This document shows positions 53,566 to 63,237 of a stretch of DNA of 64,000 nucleotides, piece after piece; the stretch's first letter is position 1; every line of letters starts with the position of its first letter. The translations under genes and the position numbers were made by a program. The notes beneath the pieces are model-generated. The model worked only from the letters and a program-made list of their open reading frames with translations. It was not told the origin of the DNA and searched no databases. Source of the DNA: Acidobacteriota bacterium (GTDB taxonomy: Bacteria > Acidobacteriota > Polarisedimenticolia > J045); contig JAUZRX010000104.1 in assembly GCA_030949985.1 (NCBI GenBank), positions 1 through 64,000 on the forward strand, in the 5' to 3' direction.

Positions 53566-54939
53566 TCAGCGGATCCCCAGGCGCTTCATGCGCTCGCTGA
53601 GCGTCGAGGGCTTCATGCCCAGGATCTCCGCGGCCCGACGCTGCACGCCGCCCCCCTCGTCGAGCGCCCAGCGGATCAGGGAGCGTTCGTAGTCCTCGAC
53701 GGCGTGCTGGAAGGTGCGCCCCTCGGGCAACGGCAGGGCGGAGACCGGAGAAGCCTGGCGGAACTCCTCCGGCAGCAGTTCGGGGCCCAGGATCTCGTCC
53801 CGGGCGAGGAGCACCATCCTCTCGATCGAGTTTCTCAGCTGGCGCACGTTCCCCGGCCACCCGTATTGCACCAGGGCATGCAGGGTCTCGGGAGCCAGGC
53901 GCAGGCCCGGCCGACGATGCTCGTCGCCAAGCTGGGCGAGAAAATGCTCCACCAGCAAGGGAATGTCTTCCCGCCGCTCCCGCAGCGGCGGCAGCTGCAG
54001 GCTGATCACGTTGAGCCGGTAGAAGAGATCTTCCCGAAACTCGCCCCGCGCCACCAGCTCACCGAGGTCTTCGTTGGTCGCGGCCAGGATGCGCACGTCG
54101 ACCTTGACCGGCTTGACCGAACCCAGCGGCAGAAACTCCTTTTCCTGGAGCACCCTCAGCAACTTGGCCTGCACCGGCAGGGGGATGGTGCTGATCTCGT
54201 CGAAGAAGAGGGTTCCTCCCCCCGCCGCCTCGAACAACCCCCGGCGCGCCCGATCCGCCCCCGTAAACGCCCCGCGGGCGTGCCCGAAAAGCTGGGATTC
54301 GAGCAGATCGGCAGGAATATTCGAACCGTTGACGATGATGAAAGGCGCCGCGGCCCGGTCACTGCGCCGGTGGATCGCCTCGGCGGTCAGTTCCTTTCCC
54401 GTACCGCTCTCGCCGCTGATCAGCACGGTGGCGCGAGCCGGCGCCACCTGTTCGATGGTCCGGAAAAGCGCCTGCATCGCCGGCGATCGCCCGACCAGGC
54501 GCCCTTCCCGGTGCCGGTCGGCCAAAGCCCGACGCAGGCCGATGTTCTCGAGACGCAGCCGGCGCTGGGTCAGCGCCGTTTCCACCAGGAGAATCACCTC
54601 CTCGTTCTGGAACGGCTTGGTCAGGTAGTGGAAGGCACCGTTTTTCATCGCCTCGACCGCGGTTTCCACCGAGCCGTGGGCGGTCATCATGATGACCTCC
54701 CGGGTAGGGTCGTCGGACTTGATCTGCCGCAGCAGGTCCAGCCCGTCGATGCCCGGGAGCATCAGGTCCACCAGGACCACGTCGACGCTGTGACTGGCCA
54801 GGTGCGCCAGGGCCTCGTCCCCGTTCCGGGCCAGGTGCACGTCGTAGCCCCCCCGGCGCTCGAGCATCGTGCCGAGGACGTCGCGGATCACGTCTTCGTC
54901 GTCGACGACGAGCACCCGGTTGGGAGAGGAAGCGGCCAC
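53566..54939 (-). CDS. NtrC-type sigma-54-dependent response regulator
   Basis: This 457-residue regulator has a receiver domain (about 8-120) with acceptor Asp58 in VLVDLMLPGIDG and the T/K signature (TAHGS, TKPF). An AAA+ domain follows with GESGTGKE, the sigma-54 contact loop GAFTGA, and FDEIST. A Fis-type helix-turn-helix (RRAAEILGMKPSTLSERMKR) ends the protein. The GTG at 54939 has AAGGAG six bases upstream. It lies 93 bases after the sensor kinase and pairs with it, so phosphotransfer from His720 of the kinase to Asp58 is expected. Targets are unknown. Confidence 0.93.
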   Translation of the reverse strand: MAASSPNRVLVVDDEDVIRDVLGTMLERRGGYDVHLARNGDEALAHLASHSVDVVLVDLMLPGIDGLDLLRQIKSDDPTREVIMMTAHGSVETAVEAMKNGAFHYLTKPFQNEEVILLVETALTQRRLRLENIGLRRALADRHREGRLVGRSPAMQALFRTIEQVAPARATVLISGESGTGKELTAEAIHRRSDRAAAPFIIVNGSNIPADLLESQLFGHARGAFTGADRARRGLFEAAGGGTLFFDEISTIPLPVQAKLLRVLQEKEFLPLGSVKPVKVDVRILAATNEDLGELVARGEFREDLFYRLNVISLQLPPLRERREDIPLLVEHFLAQLGDEHRRPGLRLAPETLHALVQYGWPGNVRQLRNSIERMVLLARDEILGPELLPEEFRQASPVSALPLPEGRTFQHAVEDYERSLIRWALDEGGGVQRRAAEILGMKPSTLSERMKRLGIR

Positions 54940-55032
54940 ACCTGGCTCCTTGGAGGAAAGGGCGGGGAGATTATGCCGCACAGCCCGCGATACGGGCACT
55001 CGCCCCGGAACCCGAGCGCCGGTGCCGGCGGG

Positions 55033-57849
55033 TCAGACGGCGCGGCGATCCGCGGAGACCGCGGCCAGCGGCAGGAGCATGCGAACGGCCGTGCCCTCGC
55101 CCGGTTCGCTGTCCACGGCCAGGGTACCGGCGTGTTCGCGCACGATGGCGTAGCTGATCGACAGCCCGAGTCCCGTCCCGGCGCCGGCATCCTTGGTGGT
55201 GAAGAAAGGATCGAAGATTCTGTCGCGGGCCTCGGCGGGGATGCCCACGCCGTTGTCCCGAACCTCGAGGCGGGCCATGCCGTCACGCTCCTGCCAGGCC
55301 CGGAGGGTGATCTCGCCCCCCTCGCCCACCGCATCGAGAGCGTTGAGCAGCAAGTTCATCACCACCTGCTGCAACCTCGACCGGTCTCCCTCGGCCACCA
55401 CGGGCCGAGGCGGCCGTTCGCAGGTGACCGTGGCTCCGGCCCGGCGCACCTGGGGCGCGATCAGGCCAACGGTCTCTTCGGCCAGGTCCATCAGGTCCAC
55501 GGGACCGAGGGCCAGGGCGCCCTCCCCGCCGGGCCGGGAGAGACTCAGCAAACCCCGGGCGATCCGCGAGGCCCGGTCGGCCTGGGTGACCACCTTCTCC
55601 AGCAGGGGCCTGCGGGGATCCTCCGCGGGTGTTTCTTCGAGCAGGATCTGGGCGTAGGAGGAGATCCCGGTCAGGGGCGTGTTCACCTCGTGGGCCACTC
55701 CCGCAGCCAGCATGCCCACCGACGCCAGGCGGTCCTGCTGGATCAGTTGCTCTTCCATCCTCACCTGCTCGGTGACGTCGTCGAGGGTCAGCAGCAGCCC
55801 ATCGAGAGCGGAGGGCGCCCCCAGGGGGGAGCAGGTGAGGTTGACCAGCCGCCCCTGCCCCACCCGCACCCGGAACGACCGGCGCGTGCGACTGAGGGTG
55901 TAGAGGGTCTGGCGGACCTGCTCGTGCAGCGCCGGGGGCAGCACGTCCACGTAGGACCGTTCGAGCACATCGTCCCGACGCTTTTCCAACAGACGTTCCG
56001 CGGCCTGGTTCCAGTGCCGCACCAACCCTTCCTGGTCGATCATCACGATGGCGATCGGGCTGGCCTCCACCAGCGCCTCGGTGCGCGATTTCAGGCGCTC
56101 GACGAGGGTCACCTGCTCGCGAAGTCGGCCGAGATGCTGGGCTCCCGCCACGGCCGCCGCCGCGTGGGCGGCCACCGTGCGCAGCAGGTCCAGGTCGTCG
56201 GAATCGAGGAGCACGCCGTGACGCCGCGGCCCCACCGCCAAAAGGGCGATCACCCGACCCTCCACCCGCAAGGGAACGAGCACCTGGACTCCCGCCAGGT
56301 GCAGGCTGGGGAGATTCTCCGGAGCGTCGGGCAGGTCCGCCAGGGTCACCACTTCTCCCTCTTCCAGCCGTCGGCGGAGGGGAGCGTCGATGCGCGCGGC
56401 CACCGGGCGTCCGGTGGCCGGTTCGACCGGCCGCGCTTTGTCTGTCAACAGCAGCAGGCGTACGGGATCGGCATCGAGCGCTTCACCGATACGCCGCTCG
56501 AGCACCTCCGCCAGCCGGGGCAGGTGCTGCTCGGCATTGAGTTCCCGCGCCACACGCTCGAGAGCCTTGCGGAAGCTGTAGCGCCGCCTGTAGAACAGGC
56601 GGCCCACCAGGTCGCGCACACCGGCTCGCACGGCAGGCGCCAGTGCCGCGGTTCCCACGGCCGCCAGCAGCACCGGGACGATTCCCGCCGGCACCAGCAC
56701 GAAGGGCACCAGCACCCGCGCCAGGCTGAACAGACCGAGGAAGAGCACCACGGTCAGACCCAGCATCAGGCCCCCGGCAACGGCTCGGCGCCCGAAAAGC
56801 GCCAGGTCCATCAGCCGGTATTCCATCACCGCCCGCGTCAGCAGCGCCGGCGCCAGCCCCATCAAGGGCAGGGCGATCCAGGACCAGGAGGGCTCGACCC
56901 CGCCGAGCAACCGTGGCAACCAGGTCAGGGCGGCGAAGGGCAGGACCGCCGCCGCCGCGCCGAAGAGCAGCCAGCGGGCCTGGGCCTTCTGCTCGGCCCG
57001 GGACGTGCGCCGGGCCTGCAGCGCCAGCACCAGGACTCCCGCGAGCAGGCCGCCGCCGATCCAGCCGATCTCGATCCGGGACTGAAGCAGGTCGACCAGC
57101 CCCACGGGATCCTCGGCCCGCAAGGCACCGCTGAATCCCACCAGATGCACCTCCGCCACCAGCAGTGTCGCCGCGGGCGCGTAGATCACCGGCAGCCAGC
57201 GTCGCCAGGACGACCGGGCGGAGCGCAGCGAAAGCACGAGATGAATCCACAGGGCGGGGAAAACCAGCCGTGCCGCCCGGTCGACCCAGAAGAGCAGCCA
57301 GTCAGCCGTCTCGGCCCGGGTCGACCAGCTCACCCCGAGAACGAGGGCGCCGGCCATGCACCACAGGGCGTAGACCAGGCTGGCCCGCCGGTAGCGGGGC
57401 CGCAGGAGCACCGCCACGGCACCGAGCAGAAAGAGCAGGGCGACGGAGGCGGCGAGGATCCGGTCCCCGTGCCACTCGACCACCGCGCCGACCGAGACCG
57501 TGGCGGGCAGTCGCTGGCCGTAACGCTCGATCACCAGGCCGAGGGGGCGGCCGGGTTCGGCCCCGGCCAGGCGATCCTGTGCCGCCAGCCACGCACTGAC
57601 CGGCGTGCCGGCGATCTCCTCGATGCGGTCCCCCGGCCGCAGGCCCGCCCGTTCCGCCGGGGAGCCGGGAACCACCCGTTCGATGAAAACACCGTCCTCG
57701 CCGCGAACCACGTCTACGCCGAGAAACGGCCTCACCTCCCGCCAGGACCTGGCGGCGGACAGGACGAGCAGGACCACGACCCCCAGCACCAGGAGGGTCG
57801 GCCACCAGCGCGGGCCCCGTCGCAACACTGTTTCACCTCGAACGCTCAT
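55033..57849 (-). CDS. Membrane sensor histidine kinase with PDZ, GAF and PAS domains
   Basis: This 938-residue kinase starts with a membrane helix, then a periplasmic PDZ domain (FIERVVPGSPAERAGLRPGDRI, about 50-110), then a multi-helix membrane block (about 130-400). GAF-like (430-590) and PAS (about 590-700) segments precede the kinase core: H-box GVAHEVNTPLTG with His720, N-box MNLLLNALDAVGEGGEI, and G-box DNGVGIP/GTGLGLSIS. PDZ domains bind C-terminal peptides of misfolded envelope proteins in DegS-like sensors, so envelope stress is a plausible signal. ATG 57849 is preferred; GTG 57852 adjoins it. The gene is sandwiched between an outer-membrane protein gene and the response regulator. 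Confidence 0.92.
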   Translation of the reverse strand: MSVRGETVLRRGPRWWPTLLVLGVVVLLVLSAARSWREVRPFLGVDVVRGEDGVFIERVVPGSPAERAGLRPGDRIEEIAGTPVSAWLAAQDRLAGAEPGRPLGLVIERYGQRLPATVSVGAVVEWHGDRILAASVALLFLLGAVAVLLRPRYRRASLVYALWCMAGALVLGVSWSTRAETADWLLFWVDRAARLVFPALWIHLVLSLRSARSSWRRWLPVIYAPAATLLVAEVHLVGFSGALRAEDPVGLVDLLQSRIEIGWIGGGLLAGVLVLALQARRTSRAEQKAQARWLLFGAAAAVLPFAALTWLPRLLGGVEPSWSWIALPLMGLAPALLTRAVMEYRLMDLALFGRRAVAGGLMLGLTVVLFLGLFSLARVLVPFVLVPAGIVPVLLAAVGTAALAPAVRAGVRDLVGRLFYRRRYSFRKALERVARELNAEQHLPRLAEVLERRIGEALDADPVRLLLLTDKARPVEPATGRPVAARIDAPLRRRLEEGEVVTLADLPDAPENLPSLHLAGVQVLVPLRVEGRVIALLAVGPRRHGVLLDSDDLDLLRTVAAHAAAAVAGAQHLGRLREQVTLVERLKSRTEALVEASPIAIVMIDQEGLVRHWNQAAERLLEKRRDDVLERSYVDVLPPALHEQVRQTLYTLSRTRRSFRVRVGQGRLVNLTCSPLGAPSALDGLLLTLDDVTEQVRMEEQLIQQDRLASVGMLAAGVAHEVNTPLTGISSYAQILLEETPAEDPRRPLLEKVVTQADRASRIARGLLSLSRPGGEGALALGPVDLMDLAEETVGLIAPQVRRAGATVTCERPPRPVVAEGDRSRLQQVVMNLLLNALDAVGEGGEITLRAWQERDGMARLEVRDNGVGIPAEARDRIFDPFFTTKDAGAGTGLGLSISYAIVREHAGTLAVDSEPGEGTAVRMLLPLAAVSADRRAV

Positions 57850-57861
57850 CACCGGCCCGGG

Positions 57862-59850
57862 CTAGAAAGCGACCGCCACGCCGCCGGAGATACGCCGCTG
57901 GTCCACCAGGGCCAGGCGGCCCTTGGGGAGGTCGGAATCGGCGGGCGGGTCGATGAAAGCCCCCTCCTCCACGTTCACCATCAAGTGCCAGGCCCAGGTC
58001 CGGTCTCCCGCGGGCAAGCGCTGCCTGAGGCGAAAAGCCCGCCGTTGCCAGGCGGCGGCACCCTCGAGCAGGACGCCGGACGCGCCGTCCTCCACCCGCG
58101 CCCAGCCGATGGAGACGAAAGTTCCCGTGGCGGGAGAATCGACGAGGACCTGCAGGCTCTCGCCGCAGGCATCGGCGTCATCCACCACGGCGGCCAGGGG
58201 AAAGGCGCCCGACCAGCCGGCGGCCAGGCGACCGCTGGCGTCGATGCGCTCGGCCTGGAAGGCCACCGACGGCCACCCCCGCGGGCCGACCCAGTCGGCC
58301 CGGGCCCGGGTCCGCCTCAGGTGAGCCGACCGCTCGGTCAACAGCAACGGGGTCGGGGGACCGGCCGACGGTGTCTCTTCCCACGCCGGCAGGCCCCGGG
58401 TCTCCGAGCCCTCCAGGCTCAGGGTCCACGGGCCCCGGTGGTGCGAGAGAGCCAGCCGCCAGCTCTGCCCCTCAGGCTGCCGCTCACCCCGGGCGACACC
58501 CACCTCCCCGGCGAGTTCCCAGCCGGGCGCCGGACGGTAGGTGGCTCCCACCGAAGCCGCCATGCGGAGAGCGGAACGGCTCCCGCCGACCTGCATCACG
58601 CGCCAGCGGGAAGCCAGCTCCCAACGGCTCGCGGGAGTCCAGGCATCGGCCAGGCGCAGATCGAGGGTATCGCCGTGCAGGGTCTCGAGGCTCCCCCCGC
58701 CGGAACGGTCGGCGAAGGGAACGACCGCCGCCGGTCGACCGAGGGGATCGTCCGCCACCCCCCCCGCCGCACGCACCACTTCGAGTTGTCCTTCCAACTC
58801 GTGATCCCGGGCCCAGCCGCTGCGGACACTGACACGAGCGGCCAGGCGCCGCGCCGAGAATTCAGACTCGAGAGCCTCGTCTTCGCCCGGGCCCCCACCG
58901 TAATCCTCCGAGCCGCGGGCCAGCCCGGCCTCCACGCTGGCCTCGACCAGGCGACCCGGCCGCAACACGGACCAGTCTGCGCGAAGCCCCAATTGCCGCT
59001 GACCGAAGCCGCCGCCGGAGGCGGCTCCATCGGGCAGGCTCCGTCGCTTCCGCCCCAGGGTCGTGACTTCGATGGTGGGAATCCCCGTTCCCACGCCCGG
59101 CTCCGGCCGCCACGAGGCGACGACCACGTCGCCGGTGTCCCGCAGGCCACCGGCCTCCCCCACCGCCCGACGGCGGAAGCTGACGGCGAAACGCCCGAAA
59201 TCCTCGATGGGCACCTCCCCGGAGAGGGCGGCGACCATGCCCTGGGCGCTCCCGGAGCCGTCGTCGGTCCACGCCCGCTGCCATTCGAAGAGCAGGGGGG
59301 AACGAGCCGGCTCAGCCCCGGCGGTCCCGTCGCCGGCGGCCGAAGCCGCCGCCGCGCCACGGGTCTCGAGACGATCGCGCTGAGGCAGCCGCAGCGCCCA
59401 GGCCGACCCGCGGGGGCGGGAGCCGGGAGGAGCCGGCGGCCCGGAGGGCTGGAGGATGATCTCGAGGAAGTCCCGCACGAGGGTATCGACCTTGCCCACC
59501 AGGACCGAGTACCCCCCCTTGACCGCAACGATGCGATAGGAGCCCGGGGTCAGGCCCGCGAGGGCGAAACGGCCCTTCGCATCGCTGCGCACCGTCAACG
59601 GCCCGGAATCCGTCCGGGTTCCCGCCCGTTCGCTGGTCAGGACGATCTCCACCCCGGCAAGGCGGTGGCCGGCGGGATCGACGGCCACGCCCCGCAGGAC
59701 GCGTCCGCGGGGCGCCCCGCCGACGGCGAGCACCGGCGCGGCCCCCAGCAGGAGAACGATCAGAGCCACCCGGAGGAAGCGTCGGCCGGAACGGGAAGGG
59801 CCGACGGGCCGGCGATGCGTCACAGCGCCTTCATATTCTGCGGCCTCCAT
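57862..59850 (-). CDS. Outer-membrane protein with carboxypeptidase-regulatory domain
   Basis: This 662-residue protein has a signal peptide (FLRVALIVLLLGAAPVLA), a carboxypeptidase-regulatory-like domain (about 45-120: VLRGVAVDPAGHRLAGVEIVL, DAKGRFALAGLTPGSYRIV) and a Gly/Arg-rich barrel-like remainder ending in Phe. Such proteins are outer-membrane beta barrels without a TonB plug. The ATG at 59850 follows GGAGG six bases upstream, and the longer frame has no support. It lies 12 bases before the sensor kinase, and the pair reads as one operon with the regulator. It could be the outer-membrane sensor that feeds the PDZ of the kinase, which is inference. Confidence 0.8.
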   Translation of the reverse strand: MEAAEYEGAVTHRRPVGPSRSGRRFLRVALIVLLLGAAPVLAVGGAPRGRVLRGVAVDPAGHRLAGVEIVLTSERAGTRTDSGPLTVRSDAKGRFALAGLTPGSYRIVAVKGGYSVLVGKVDTLVRDFLEIILQPSGPPAPPGSRPRGSAWALRLPQRDRLETRGAAAASAAGDGTAGAEPARSPLLFEWQRAWTDDGSGSAQGMVAALSGEVPIEDFGRFAVSFRRRAVGEAGGLRDTGDVVVASWRPEPGVGTGIPTIEVTTLGRKRRSLPDGAASGGGFGQRQLGLRADWSVLRPGRLVEASVEAGLARGSEDYGGGPGEDEALESEFSARRLAARVSVRSGWARDHELEGQLEVVRAAGGVADDPLGRPAAVVPFADRSGGGSLETLHGDTLDLRLADAWTPASRWELASRWRVMQVGGSRSALRMAASVGATYRPAPGWELAGEVGVARGERQPEGQSWRLALSHHRGPWTLSLEGSETRGLPAWEETPSAGPPTPLLLTERSAHLRRTRARADWVGPRGWPSVAFQAERIDASGRLAAGWSGAFPLAAVVDDADACGESLQVLVDSPATGTFVSIGWARVEDGASGVLLEGAAAWQRRAFRLRQRLPAGDRTWAWHLMVNVEEGAFIDPPADSDLPKGRLALVDQRRISGGVAVAF

Positions 59851-59943
59851 CAGTGGCCTCCATACTGTAACCCCGTTGCCCCCGCGCAGTTTAGCGAAAA
59901 ACGGGCGGATTTCCATCACCTCCCGGATCTATACTTTGCCGGG

Positions 59944-60726
59944 ATGAGCGCCCACTCGATGCCGCCCCCCGAGACCCCGGCCCTACAGATCCGGGACCTG
60001 GTTCGCCGTTTCGGTGCGATCACCGCCCTCGACCACGTGAACCTGGAGGTTCCACGGGGAGCCTTCTTCGCCCTGGTCGGCTCCAACGGCGCCGGCAAAT
60101 CCACCACCGTCAGGATTCTCACCGGCCTGCTGGCCGCGGACGGGGGCTCGGTTCGGGTGCTGGGCGAAAACCCCCGCCGGGCGGGAACCGCCTTCCGCCA
60201 GCGCATCGGGGTGGTCCCGGACTTCCCCGTGCTCTACGACGTGCTCTCCCCCCGCGAGAACATCGTCCGACTCGGCGCCCTGCGGGGCCTGGCCCGGAAC
60301 GAGGCCGAACGCCGCCTGGAAGAGGTCGCCGGCGCGCTCGCCCTCGGCGAACACCTGGATCAACCGGTGCGCGCCCTCTCCCAGGGCACCCGCAAGAAGG
60401 CGGCCCTGGCCGCCGCCCTGATCCACGGCCCTTCGCTGCTCTTTCTCGATGAACCTTTCGAAGGCATCGATCCGGTCGCCGCACGGGGCATCCGCAACAT
60501 GCTCGAAGACCTGCGCCGGCGGGGCGTGACGATCTTCCTGACTTCCCACGTGCTGCCGCTGGTGGAATCCCTGGCCACCCACGTGGCGGTGATCGACGAG
60601 GGACGCGTGCGAATCGACGGGGCCCTGGCCGATGTGAAAGGAAGCCACGACACCCTCGAACGGGCGATTGTCGAAACTCTCGGCGTTCCGCCCGAGGTAC
60701 CGGACATGGAGTGGTACCTGCCATGA
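59944..60726 (+). CDS. ABC transporter ATP-binding protein
   Basis: This 260-residue ATPase has GSNGAGKST (Walker A), LSQGTRKK (signature), LLFLDEPFEGID (Walker B) and the His-loop (LTSH). It resembles the ATPases of ABC-2-type exporters in bacterial lipid or antibiotic export. The ATG at 59944 is used; a second ATG at 59959 is possible and no strong ribosome site is seen. The stop overlaps the permease start as ATGA, so the two are made together. Substrate is unknown. Confidence 0.9.
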   Translation: MSAHSMPPPETPALQIRDLVRRFGAITALDHVNLEVPRGAFFALVGSNGAGKSTTVRILTGLLAADGGSVRVLGENPRRAGTAFRQRIGVVPDFPVLYDVLSPRENIVRLGALRGLARNEAERRLEEVAGALALGEHLDQPVRALSQGTRKKAALAAALIHGPSLLFLDEPFEGIDPVAARGIRNMLEDLRRRGVTIFLTSHVLPLVESLATHVAVIDEGRVRIDGALADVKGSHDTLERAIVETLGVPPEVPDMEWYLP

Positions 60727-62276
60727 ACCGGCCGGCCGCCTGGGCGCTGTTCGAGCTGCACCTCGCCGTCACCCTGGGCCGGCTGCGGGAGGCGGCCCGG
60801 CGGCGGTTGGGGGTGGCCGGCATCGTGGCCGCAGGGGCCATGGCCCTGCTCTCCGGCTCGATGCTGGCCCTGGCCGCCATCGTCTTCGGCGGGGTCGGCA
60901 CGATGCTGATCTCGACGCTCGCCTCGGCGGAACGGGAGACCCTCGCGGCAGTGGTGGCCGGGGCGATGGCCGATGCGACCTTGACCCTCACGCTGCTGAC
61001 CATGGTGCTCTCCGACACCCACCGTACGGGACTCGACCGGCGCCCCCTGCTCTGCCAACCGGTCCGCGAGTTCGATCTGCTCGTTCTCGACCTGCTCTCG
61101 GTCCTCTTTCTCCAGCCCACCGCCTTCGTCATCTGGCCCGCGAGCCTGGCGCTGTTCGCGGCGTCCGTGCGCTTCCGTCCGGCCAGTGCTCTGCTGGGCT
61201 TGCCGGCAGCCGTGGGCCTGGCCCTGCTCACCGCTTCGGTGGCGGTGTTCTTCCGCCGCCTGCTGACCATGGCCCACTCCCAACCGGAACCCTTTCGGCC
61301 ATGGCTGCGGGCCGCCACCTTGGTCGTCCCCCTGGTCTGGCTCGCCGGCGCGGGCGATTCGGTCGCCGGCGCCGCCGCCACGCCCCCGCCCGTGTGGTCG
61401 GTGGGCTACTGGATCTACCACTCGCAGATCCTGGCCTGGGCCGGTGACGGCCGGGCGCTGGCCTTCGGGCTGGCTCCCCACCTGCTGGCCGTGGGCGTGC
61501 TGGCCTCGACCCGCTCTCTGCCCTGGCTCGAAGCGCGCCTGGTCCCCTCCCGCCGACGGGGCGGCTCCCGCTCGTGGCTGCCCGCGGAAGTGCGCCGGGT
61601 CTGGGGCCCCACCCGCAGCCGCGCCATTCTTGTCCAGGCCCTGATCACCGGGGCCCTGGTCCTCGGCCTCGGCGTTTTCGTCGACCAACGAGGCTTCGAC
61701 GGCCTGCCCGTGGCCGCCATCGCCACGGTGCTGGCCGCATGGACCCTGGTCACGGGCACGGCGGCACCGATGAGCAACGCCCTGGGAATCGGGGGCCGCG
61801 CAGGCAGCCTGATCCTTCTCGCGGCCCACCCCGTCCGCGGGAGCCTGCTGCCTGCCGTGGGCGCCCTGGGCGGACCGGTCCTGGCGGGCCTGGGCCTGCT
61901 GCTGGGCGTGAGCCTGTGGCTGTTCGACGACCCGGCAGCAGCTCTCGCGGGCCTCGCCGGCGGCGGCGGGGCGCTGCTCGCCGGCCTCGGCGTCGGCGCC
62001 TGGCTTTCCGTGACCTGGCCGCGGCCGGCCCCCATGGAGGACGAGGGAGACCCGACCTGGGCGGCGGGCCCGGCGCGCCTGCTGATGCCCCTCGCCCAGG
62101 GCATGCCCCTGGCTCCGCTGGTCTCCACCTTCGCCCGGAGCGACGCCGCCTCTCCCCTGGCGGCGACCTCCGCCAGCCTGGCGATCGGCGCCGGACTCGG
62201 CCTCGCCGGAGCGGTTCTGGCCGCCCGGCGGCTGCGTCGGCGCCTGCCCGCCGTCGCGGAGGCCTTGAGTCGATGA
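60723..62276 (+). CDS. ABC transporter permease-like membrane protein
   Basis: This 517-residue integral membrane protein has about twelve hydrophobic segments and a long basic cytoplasmic loop near 265-285 (VPSRRRGGSRSW). It resembles large ABC-2-type permeases, but the family is not clear. Translation is coupled to the ATPase gene through ATGA at 60723. The C-terminus is coupled to the next gene in the same way. The three genes therefore form one operon; the transported compound cannot be named. Confidence 0.78.
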   Translation: MNRPAAWALFELHLAVTLGRLREAARRRLGVAGIVAAGAMALLSGSMLALAAIVFGGVGTMLISTLASAERETLAAVVAGAMADATLTLTLLTMVLSDTHRTGLDRRPLLCQPVREFDLLVLDLLSVLFLQPTAFVIWPASLALFAASVRFRPASALLGLPAAVGLALLTASVAVFFRRLLTMAHSQPEPFRPWLRAATLVVPLVWLAGAGDSVAGAAATPPPVWSVGYWIYHSQILAWAGDGRALAFGLAPHLLAVGVLASTRSLPWLEARLVPSRRRGGSRSWLPAEVRRVWGPTRSRAILVQALITGALVLGLGVFVDQRGFDGLPVAAIATVLAAWTLVTGTAAPMSNALGIGGRAGSLILLAAHPVRGSLLPAVGALGGPVLAGLGLLLGVSLWLFDDPAAALAGLAGGGGALLAGLGVGAWLSVTWPRPAPMEDEGDPTWAAGPARLLMPLAQGMPLAPLVSTFARSDAASPLAATSASLAIGAGLGLAGAVLAARRLRRRLPAVAEALSR

Positions 62277-63133
62277 CCGCCCGCTCGGCCCACCGTCACC
62301 CGCGCCGCCTGCTCGCCCTCGGAGTCGGTCTGCTCGTCGCGCTTCCCGCGGGGGCCACCGCGCCTCTCGTGCTGCGCCACGAGACGCGTGTGAGCGTCGA
62401 TCTGCGGCTGGTGCTCAACCGGCCGGGCAGCACCGGGGAAGAATTGCGGGCCACCCTGCGCGGAACACCCGGCGAGCGACTGGTCTTCGCCCGGGAGATC
62501 GGCGAGGGGGACCGCGCCCTGGCCGTCGGCCTGGTCCTGCGGGTGCAGCCCGGCGAAGAAGGCGACCTCTGCCAGATCGAACTCGAATCCACCGTGCAGC
62601 CTCCGGGAACCCGGGCCGTGGAAACCCGCCGGGGCGGCGAACTCGCCCAGGGACGTGTCTGGCTGGCCGATCTGTGGAGCGACGCCAACACCGGTGAGCG
62701 GCTGGTGTTGGCCGCGGTCGTGAACTGGGAGGAAATCCCTCGACTCGAGATTCAGGATCCCCTTCGCATTCCCGTGGACTTCCTGGTGGGGGTCTACCAC
62801 AAGACGGACCGGCGACTGGTCCTGCTCGAGCGTCACCGGCTGTCGAGCATCGTCGGTTCACCGGTGGAGTACGTCTATCGCCATCGCCCCGGACCGGCCG
62901 AGGACGGAGACGGAGGCACCCTGGCGATCTCGATCCTGCCCCTCGAACTGGCCGGCGACAACCTGAGCCTGCGGATTTCCGTCAGCCACAGGGGCCGCTC
63001 CGTCTATTCCTCCTCCGAGCGGATGGCGCTGAGCGTCACCGAACTCCTGCCCCCCGGAGCCAGCGTGGACCTCCCCCTCCCCCGCCGGGAAGACGCCCCT
63101 CAACTCGTCCTGCGCATCACCCCCTACTTCTGA
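62273..63133 (+). CDS. Secreted protein of unknown function, linked to ABC genes
   Basis: This 286-residue protein has a signal peptide (RLLALGVGLLVALPAGATA) and a beta-rich mature part (VSVDLRLVLNRPGSTGEEL, VSHRGRSVYSSSER) without membrane segments. It ends with TPYF. No family is recognised. It overlaps the permease by ATGA, so it is likely the periplasmic partner or substrate-related protein of the ABC exporter. Confidence 0.7.
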   Translation: MTARSAHRHPRRLLALGVGLLVALPAGATAPLVLRHETRVSVDLRLVLNRPGSTGEELRATLRGTPGERLVFAREIGEGDRALAVGLVLRVQPGEEGDLCQIELESTVQPPGTRAVETRRGGELAQGRVWLADLWSDANTGERLVLAAVVNWEEIPRLEIQDPLRIPVDFLVGVYHKTDRRLVLLERHRLSSIVGSPVEYVYRHRPGPAEDGDGGTLAISILPLELAGDNLSLRISVSHRGRSVYSSSERMALSVTELLPPGASVDLPLPRREDAPQLVLRITPYF

Positions 63134-63181
63134 GGTCCGGCGCGAAGCGTGATTTCCGGGCCGGCCGGGCAAGGTTGACGA

Positions 63182-63226
63182 CTCGGGCCGAACACAGCTA
63201 ACATGCCGGTTAGTTTTTCGCCCGAG
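63182..63226 (+). promoter_or_regulatory. Structured leader upstream of small gene
   Basis: CTCGGGC (63182-63188) pairs with GCCCGAG (63220-63226), and nested inside, CTAAC (63198-63202) pairs with GTTAG (63209-63213). The outer right arm overlaps the GAGGGA ribosome site for the start at 63238, so the fold could hide it. No known riboswitch family is recognised. Confidence 0.35.
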
Positions 63227-63237
63227 GGACTTTCCAC

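Noticed and set aside
53062-60726. A 7.6 kb uninterrupted plus-strand frame of about 2550 codons
   Set aside because: Only its last 260 codons (from 59944) are a real gene. The rest is antisense to well-supported genes (receptor, regulator, kinase, outer-membrane protein) and lies open because high-GC codon use avoids stops on the opposite strand. Its composition is Gln/Arg/His/Pro-rich without a domain.
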